Below, one piece after another: positions 56,760 to 64,000 of a stretch of DNA of 64,000 nt. Every line of letters starts with the position of its first letter. The first letter of the stretch is position 1. The position numbers and the translations under genes were made by a program. The DNA comes from Planoprotostelium fungivorum (taxonomy: Eukaryota; Evosea; Variosea; Cavosteliida; Cavosteliaceae), in assembly GCA_003024175.1 (NCBI GenBank), contig MDYQ01000006.1, positions 186,001 to 250,000 of the forward strand. Reading direction: 5' to 3'. A model generated the notes under the pieces. The model had not been told where the DNA came from. It was given only the letters and a program-made list of their open reading frames with translations, and did not search any database.

Positions 56760-58643
56760 TCAGTCCCCCTTCTTCTTCCTCTTCACTTCGTTCAGTAGCA
56801 TGAGCACGTTGAGCTTCGTCATGATGTCCCCCGTGGCCTGGCACTCAAACTCCATCGTGAAACCGTCAGGAAAAGACAGTGAGAAGGTGTTGGGCCCGCT
56901 CGAGTTGATTTTCGTCCTCAACAGAGTCGAAATCTTCTTCTCTTCCGTACTCTTACTCGACTTGGAGTCACCGGGAAGCCTCAGGATGATCTTGTGATTG
57001 TCTATGCCCATGATCTTGTCGACGCGTTGCGGAGGTGTACCTCCTCTCATCTCCACCACTGGCCATTCCTGCGTCTCATCATCATGATGATGAAGAACGT
57101 GATGTCGAACCTGATACTTGTCTTTCTTGTTGTAGGAGCTGGAGGACCCTCTCGATCTCATACCGGTGCCCTCGATAAATTCCGCACCTTCTAAGCTCGA
57201 CTGCTTGGACAGTTTCGAACCATTTCTCTTGAAGAGGTCCGCCTTCGAATTTCTCCTCTCCTTCTCTGCTCGTGATGAGTCATCGTGTCATCATCAGAGA
57301 GGTTCGAACTCACTCTGGAATTCACCTACGGCCCTTGCTGACAGTCGGATCTGTTTCGATGACACGTCTTTCATGGTGGAATCTAAGGATATGATTCCAC
57401 TTTTAATGTCGTTCTACAACGAGTCAACTACCACGGTAAAGCTATATCACCCACCGGTTCGTATTCGAAATACAACAGTTGAGGATTGTCTATGATATAC
57501 TTCTTACAAACCTGTCGTTACGTTGAGTCGCGTTCGCATTCGCAGATGTGAGGTCCCACCTGCTCCATGACAGATCGCATGACGGTCTCATCTTTCCATG
57601 CGACGGTCATGAAGCCGTCGTTGTTTGGAAAGACAATCTTTAGCATCTGAATCAATTTGGGTTGAGGTCCATCAGGTATCAACCGAAAGACAGACCAACT
57701 CCTCGTAAATTGATCGATCTCTCTATCTTTGCCGATGGCTGAGGGAATCAGATGATGGTGGATGATGATGATGGAGTACCTGGCATGTCTTCGTCGACCG
57801 TTCCGTTCTTCTCTGCGAATCGCAGAATGTAGATGCCGTTGAGTCCCAAATTTTTGGACCTGATAGAGGATGAGATGGTGATGAAGATGGTGGGACTGAC
57901 TTGATGGGCATTTCTTCGTACAGTTGAAGAGCTCTCTTCATGACCTCTTCCACTTTCATCGATGCATCTTCTATCTGTGCATCGTATCACATACCGTAAC
58001 ACACATCTCGACGACGTGAACTCACTGGGATATCTACAGATTCTCTATCGGTTAAGAATACTTTAATTACATTGAGCCTCCTCTTTGATGATATCAGCAT
58101 GTTGCTGTTCGCGATCTCAACCAATCAATCACCTTTGGAGCGGCTAATCTCTTGATTTCCTCCATTTCTTTGATCTCTTGACTCAAAAGAGATGTCGGTG
58201 GCTTATAGTTTGAGATCTCCTCCATCTTGAAAACCCATTCCTGAGGAATAGTCGTCGCAATAAACGAGTGCATCCTCGCTGCTTTCTTCGCTTTCGCCGA
58301 CTCTATAAGTTCGCATCAGACGACACGATGCTCTTTAGAGGATGGTCTCCTCCGATACATGGATCTGATTATCAATACCTTGTCTTAGCTCTCTCGGCGT
58401 ATTGTGTTGCGTCGGAGCACTCGTTTGATCTTGCTCCCTCTCTAACATCACCTCTAGGTCCCATGCTGTGTCTTTCGGACTTGAATTAAATACAATCTGA
58501 ACGGATGAGACGATTCCATCTACCTTCTATGAAGATAAACGTCTCACATCGGCCACATATTCTCTCGTCCTCCAAAGCATCTCCCTCTCTCTCAGTTGGT
58601 CGATGACCTTGATGACTTCCCCCAACTCAGCAATGGAAGTCAT
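56760..58643 (-). CDS. SIN1-like TORC2 subunit (CRIM, RBD, PH)
   Basis: Candidate SIN1/AVO1, the TORC2 subunit that picks AGC kinase substrates. Exons give an N-terminal coiled coil (MTSIAELGEVIKVIDQLRER), a conserved-looking segment (WVFKMEEISNYKPPTSLLSQ), then a CRIM-like block: DASMKVEEVMKRALQLYEEM and GLNGIYILRFAEKNGTVDED, the acid-rich G-x-V-D-x-D-x-P turn typical of CRIM. Next is a Ras-binding-like beta-grasp (MLKIVFPNNDGFMTVAWKDE) and, at the C-terminus, a PH-like domain (VDKIMGIDNHKIILRLPGD; FSLSFPDGFTMEFECQATGD, IMTKLNVLMLLNE). The order matches SIN1 from animals and amoebae. Human, yeast and Dictyostelium SIN1 are very divergent, so identity needs profile tests. An intron near 57413 ends in CTCGTTGTAG. 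Confidence 0.6.
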
Positions 58644-58783
58644 CTGAGCTGATGTAGTTGTCCTGCGAATGACCCGCTGTCACTCTGACGTCCACAACAG
58701 CTGCTCAATTTTATAAATAATATATAATACCCCTCAAACAACCAACGCGGTACAGTATGAACAAGTCTTTATCCTCGATACCT

Positions 58784-60794
58784 CTATACCTCCCCAGACA
58801 CTGCCACACCTATGTCCACCGTAGATTCTGCCTTGACGACAGCTCTCCTCTTAACGACTTGCCATGTGATGATTACGGCGGCGATGATGACCAAGAGAGC
58901 TCCCACTCCGGCACCGACTGCAATGTAAATCGGCAAGTTGATGCTGGACGATTTGATGGCAGGGCCTTGAGTCACGACGGGGTTTCCATCTGCGCCCGTT
59001 CTATCTGATGTGAAGCCGATCTGCATGTTGGCTCGGTCGAAGATGGTGTAGACTCCTGATGACATCCATCAGACACTCCATCTCTCGATGATGTCGATGA
59101 TGATCTCACCTCGCATGAAGGTGCCACCCAAGATGGTCTTTTGAGATCCACTCTGGACGATAGAGAAACAGTTGACACTTCCTCTAATGGTGGTGCTCTG
59201 TGTCAGATATTGGTCTGGCCTCATGATGACTTTGACTCCGTCGAAAGAGAAAGTCAGATCGGGAAACTGGCTCAGATCGATCTACAACCAGTCAAATTGA
59301 AATAAAACATATGAAAATAATTTATTCCCACCTTGGATGAATTGATGCACTGGTTGTCGTCGAACATACTGGGCTGGGTGCAGACGAAGGGAAGGTGACA
59401 GTAGTTCGTCTGAAAGACCGATTTGAGTTGATGGTAAGCTCTGTTCGGCAGCAGAAGGTAAGTGGTCCCTGAGTCCACGATGGTAGATCCAAACAGACTC
59501 AGATCTCCCCCAATCGACACCCCTCCTATTACGCATGAGTTACGCCCAACTTTGCACCTCATCTCACCGACAGCGACATCGCCGAGAGCTACAGAGTAAT
59601 AAGGCTTCTTTAAGATGGGAGTGTAGAAGATTCCGTTCTGTCCGATGAGGTCATCATCGTAACCACCGATGGTGAGAGAACCGCCGTCGATGTTGTAACG
59701 AGAGTTGTTGGACACACGTTCTAATGAGATGGCAAAGACATCGCGGATGCCATGAGACTGAACGATGGCGTCGAGAAAGAGGGTGGCACAGTTGGGAACG
59801 CACTGGTTCACGTGAGATGATGAGAGATGGATGGATGACTCACGGATAGAGACGTGCCTCCGAAAGAGAAACCCATGATGCCATCGACCCCGAGTAATTG
59901 GAAGTTGGTCGACTGTTTTACATCAGAGACACCATCGAGATGGAAGATGCATCACCTGAGATGTCATCGAACCAAAGATGATGGGGGTGTTGGAATAGAT
60001 GGTTGAGTGAAGGTTCTCTATCGTTGTGTTACCTCCAGTGGCCAGTCCTTGTCTGGCGGTCCAGTTCAGAGGAAGGGACACGACATCAGAGACGAGCTTG
60101 CCCTACAATGCAGATGAGATGAATGTAAAGAGGCTGGCAACGCACCTGGATGTAGCTGGTGTCTCCGTAGCTGACGTAAAAAGAACATGTTCCATCCTCA
60201 TTGCATTTTCCGCTGGTGCATCTGGCATCAGCGCAGGAGAGTACATTGGATGTGCTCGACTGAGAAGCATTATACTTCGGGTTGTAGTTGTAACAGTTGG
60301 GACAGTCGATGGACGGTAATGCCGTCTGAAAGATGGTGAGGTGACATCCTTAAAGAGGGTGCTCACGATCGCACTACCGGTGTCCACTTGAAGAGAGAAA
60401 GGTCTTCCGGGGGTTCCAATGAGAACCGTTGTGAAGTACTCGACCGTATTACCCAACAGCTGCAGCTCTGAATCTAGAGACAATCAATCACCCGATTTCA
60501 TGCGGATAACTACTCACACTTGTTGTTTTGGATGTCGCTGACGGCAGGGTAAGCCATTCTCATGATAGCGGGACCGGTTTCGTTGTGTTCCTCTTGGTGA
60601 TCGAGCGGTCTATACATGGGTTTGATAGGAAACCGAAAGATGGGACGTGAGACTACAGTCTCAGTTGTAGCTGGTGTTGCTGTCTGATTAATGGTTGCCT
60701 CCAAGGCGGAATCATTTTGTCCAATTGACACGGTGACAGAGAGGAAGAGAATGATGGCCGTTATAGCCGTCTTTGCGATTGATGATGGTACCAT
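58784..60794 (-). CDS. Membrane-anchored aspartic protease
   Basis: Pepsin-type protease with N-terminal signal (MVPSSIAKTAITAIILFLSV), a short propeptide, and both catalytic motifs: FSLQVDTGSAI (split by an intron near 60367) and GSTIVDSGTTYLLLP. Between them lie YYTVL-like TVEYFTTVLIGTPGRPF, GVDGIMGFSFGG and DGGSLTIGGYDDD. A Cys-rich insert (DCPNCYNY, DARCTSGKCNEDGTC) is like the loop of plant and protist nepenthesin/TgASP5-type enzymes. The C-terminus is a single membrane helix (IYIAVGAGVGALLVIIAAVI) then a basic cytosolic tail. It likely acts in the secretory or endolysosomal pathway. Seven or so introns. The start at 60794 is the first ATG. Confidence 0.9.
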
Positions 60795-61077
60795 TATGAT
60801 GCTCTTTAAGATACAAAGTGTAAAATACAACGCCCCTCGTTGGAAGGAGACGGATCAAATTTGAATGGTACAGAGGTTGCTCACGCTACCTCTTCCTCGC
60901 ACTAGCTGGATAGCTGGAAAATGAGGCTTGTGACAACTTCGGGGCTGGCGGAAACAAAAATCGCATCTAGCAAAATCTCTCCGATGTCAGGGGAGGCACA
61001 TTCATTCGTATCCATGTCTGTTCAGGTCCCTCAAGGAGAGCTCGCCCGCTCTGGCGTTCATGAAGGCGATAAAGAGG

Positions 61078-63821
61078 TCAAGAGGTGCTGGTTCTTCGGT
61101 TGGCTACCTCCCTGCGATGGCGATCGGTGGTCTCTTTCTTCGTGATCTCATCACGGCGGCCTAAAAGGAAGAGGAGCTCCTTCTGCTCCGTGTCGGCTTT
61201 CGTAACGCGCGACATCTCTTCTGCGAGCGCTTTTTGACTCTGTCTCAGCTCTGCACTCTCCTTTGAGAATGGATTGTGAAGAGCTTTGATGGTGAAGGTT
61301 GGCTGGCGCTAATCAGCTCGGTGATGAACCGTTGAATCACCTCTTCTTCTGGCTTGACGTGTTGTTGATCAGCGATCTCAAGATTCTTCGCCTGTTTCAC
61401 TGAATTTGATTTAGAAGTCATCCGTGCATGATGAACTCACCCGCCCTCTTCTCTTCGATTCTCGTCACGATTTGGTTGTGTGCCTTCTGTTGATATTCTT
61501 CTACCTTCTTCTTCCTCTCTTCTTCCTTCTTCTTCAATTCATCACTCCTGCAACGGTGTCACGCACGTTGATGGAAGTGAAGAGCTTCGCTTTTCCTCAC
61601 ATCCTAGCCGCCTCCTGCCTCATCTGCTGTTGTCCAGCCTGTACAAATTCCAATCTCTTCTGCATACTGCTTTCCTCGCTTTGTCTCCAATCTCTCCATC
61701 TCCTCCTCTTCATCTCCGCTTCTCTGTCTTGTTCTTCTTTGGCCTCTCTCGCCCTCTGCTTCTGCTCTGCAAGATTCGATCAGGTGTGATGCGGCAGCAC
61801 CGTACGTTCACCTGCTTCACTTAAGCCCTGGATGATACCCAGGGCAGTTGCTTCCTCTCTCGACATCTCTGCGGTGGGTGCTGTGGTCGGGCGATTGTGA
61901 ATGGCTGCGACTTCTTGTTCTCTCACCACTGTTGCCGTCTTGACCGTATCGGCCCTGATACGATCAGTCGTGGTTCGACCACTGTGTCGATGCCTCACAT
62001 CCAACTGGCCTTCTCCATTATCCTTTCTCTCTCGCGCTCTTCGCTCTCCCTGTCTAATCGTGCGACTAGCTTCTTCTTCTCAATAGCCAGTGTCAATTGT
62101 GAGACTCTAGCTCCTATCTCTGCCTCTCTCATCGCCTATTGATTTCATTTAATCTATATATCTGAGACGAATTCTACCTTGACGTTCGCCTGCTTTTCTT
62201 CCAATTCTTTGGCACGGCTGGCATGGAGATCATTACGGATGTCTTCTCCTATTTTCCGCAGACCAGCTACGACGATTTTCGTCTCCTCCAATTTCATCTG
62301 TCTGGCCTCGATTGCTTCTTCACGAGCGTAGGCAGCTTCGATTTTACGTCGCTCTTGCTCAGCCCTATTCATCATGAGGAACTTCGCAGGTGTTCGTGTC
62401 ATCATCTTACCATCGGTCATTCTGTTCTTTCTCGAGCAATTCTTCTCTCCACTTTCGATATCCTGCCTCGTTCAACTTTTCGGTTTCGAGGCGTTTGGAT
62501 ACAGCTTCCGCCTCTTCTTGTCTCTTCCTGTGATAATACTCTTGGCGTAAGATGGTCCCCCTCGTGCTGGCCTCGATCAACTCGGCCTCTTTACTTTGGA
62601 GGATGTCGTGTGGAACTGGATGGGCCTTGGGTGTGACGAAGAGATTCTGCTCTTCCTCCACCGGCTTCGGGACCTGTATCAGTCAGAATCTGTTCCATCG
62701 AATGGTCTACAAATCATCACGATGAGGTGATGATGTACCTTGGTTCTCGTTTCTGCAGTGAGTTGAAAAGGTACAAAGTCTTTGAATTTCTCCGCTTTTT
62801 CTCTCTGCGATTTCGCCCTCCTCTCTTCCAGCTCTTTCGTCATTCGCAGAGGCTCTGATGCAAAAGATTCTTTTGGGATGGGTTTTCGTTTGAACTGCGC
62901 GGATATTTGTACATCATCATAGGCTCATCTCACTTTGTAGGGAGTCTCTTGTTCGATCACTTTGACTGGAGACGCAGTGATGTTAAATGGTGTGATTGTT
63001 GTGGTGTGACTGTGTTTCTCTTCAGCACTTCTGATCGCACCATCAATTCTGCATTTGATTTTGTACAATAGTGATTCCCCCTGCAACTTATATCGCTCAA
63101 TCTTGGCTAAGAAATAACGCTAATCTTCGTCATCATCTCAGCATCTCACTATCTCACCTCAACAAACGATTCATCATAGATCTTCTGCCAAGCTTCGATT
63201 ATGGCACCATCATAGCTGGTGCGATTGAAGATAAAGGTGAAGAAGACCTAATCACATCACGTTGCGTTCTCTCATTCGGTGATCACTCACTTGCATCTGT
63301 AAACTCCCCTGTGATAAGACGTACTTTTCAAACTCGTCGAAACCGATGTCATCCACTTTGGCAAAGAAAAGATAGCTGACCACCATGTACAGTGGCCTCT
63401 CCGACAGAGATGATCGACCGACATTACGATCGAAGAATTCACTGACCAAAACCTAAGGCTGGTGTTGATACTACGAATCGTAACATGAGTACTTCACCTG
63501 CAGACAAGCTTTGTATCTCAATACACCCAAAAAGATCTGATTCTCATCAGCAACGATGTCATCATCATCACTTGCACACCTCTTCTAAGATTGTTCTCTC
63601 ATCATCGTGTTCCTATACCTCTTCAGTCATCGAACACACCGCAGGTGTCCCACCGCCTCTTCTGCGAAGAATCTTTCCAGATGGTAGTCAGCTGATGTTC
63701 TAGATGGTCGAAAGCTGCTGAAGATGTGAACGCTGCGAGTTATGATACGCCATTGAGAACTGTTGGGCATGATCGCCGTGACAGCGGCTGTAAGGTCATC
63801 TGAAATCCCGAAATAGCGCAA
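61078..63821 (-). CDS. Long coiled-coil protein, family not recognised
   Basis: Many exons, about 650-700 residues, start uncertain (an ATG at 63821 opens the best frame). The N-terminal ~200 residues look globular and helical (RPLYMVVSYLFFAKVDDIGF, DEFEKYVLSQGSLQMQVFF, TSYDGAIIEAWQKIYDESF). Then come phrases FKRKPIPKESFASEPLRM and VTPKAHPVPHDILQSKEAEL. The F/P-K-A-x-P-V-P type recalls TPX2 or FAM161 proteins of microtubules, but this is weak. The last half is continuous charged coiled coil (EEAIEARQMKLEETKIVVAG; EKKKLVARLDRESEERERER). No membrane segment. A cytoskeletal role is inference. The final exon joins through a short intron ending near 61315 and runs to a stop at 61078. Confidence 0.55.
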
Positions 63822-64000
63822 AATCGCAGATCTGCGATTCGTGAGCGATTTGATGGATGTGCATAGCAGGCTTCTCTTTAATTTAGAAGCTCTGTATCCA
63901 TGTCTCTCATGAATGTTGTTGTGTCTGACGGTACGAAATGGAACATAAATGAATTTATTTAAAATCGGTCAACAAAAACAACGGCGCTTATCTTTTTGCG
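63822..64000. other. Window-end non-coding stretch
   Basis: Presumed 5' flank of the coiled-coil gene or of a neighbour beyond the window. No exon or site recognised. Confidence 0.5.

Overview
The window looks like a compact, intron-dense nuclear genome of a free-living protist. Genes are close-packed on both strands, often with under 200 bases between them, and nearly all are cut by many short GT..AG introns, typically 40 to 60 nt. The bifunctional UMP synthase (OPRT then ODC order), an RWP-RK factor in a heterotroph-type gene set, a SIN1-like TORC2 subunit and receptor kinases with large secreted repeat ectodomains together point to an amoebozoan, possibly a protosteloid amoeba. That assignment is inference. 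I saw no virus-derived or LTR element, no rRNA and no CRISPR array.

Layout. 0-7 kb: a BAR-TULIP fusion protein, sulfide:quinone oxidoreductase, a ZNHIT3-like HIT-finger protein, tRNA-Arg(ACG) and an unrecognised heptad-like protein. 7-16.7 kb: condensin SMC4 (minus) divergent from kinetochore SKA1 (plus), an acylated SH3 protein and a LysM protein. 17-26.8 kb: UMP synthase, a secreted protein, an FBXO8-like F-box/Sec7 protein, an ankyrin-type protein, peroxin PEX3 divergent from a SKA2-like gene, and an RWP-RK factor. 27-31 kb: tRNA-Arg and tRNA-Thr, then two tandem short-chain dehydrogenases. 31-46 kb: two tandem 7-kb receptor tyrosine-kinase-like genes with beta-helix ectodomains. 46-64 kb: selenocysteine elongation factor eEFSec, an HTTM-domain membrane protein, a GPI-type surface protein, HGSNAT with a tRNA-Thr inside an intron, malonyl-CoA decarboxylase, SIN1, a membrane aspartic protease and a coiled-coil protein.

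Functional links are loose, as usual in eukaryotes. A mitosis group stands out: SMC4, SKA1 and SKA2, with E2F-like GGCGGGAA sites in the promoters of SMC4/SKA1 and SKA2. The most unusual sequence signal is a dispersed octamer, CGTTGTAG/CTACAACG. I counted about 37 copies by eye against about 2 expected by chance. It sits mainly near intron ends, five times forming the 3' splice site itself, and in two introns of SMC4 it recurs at an exact 22-nt spacing. It is also found in exons in different reading frames, so protein-level selection does not explain it.
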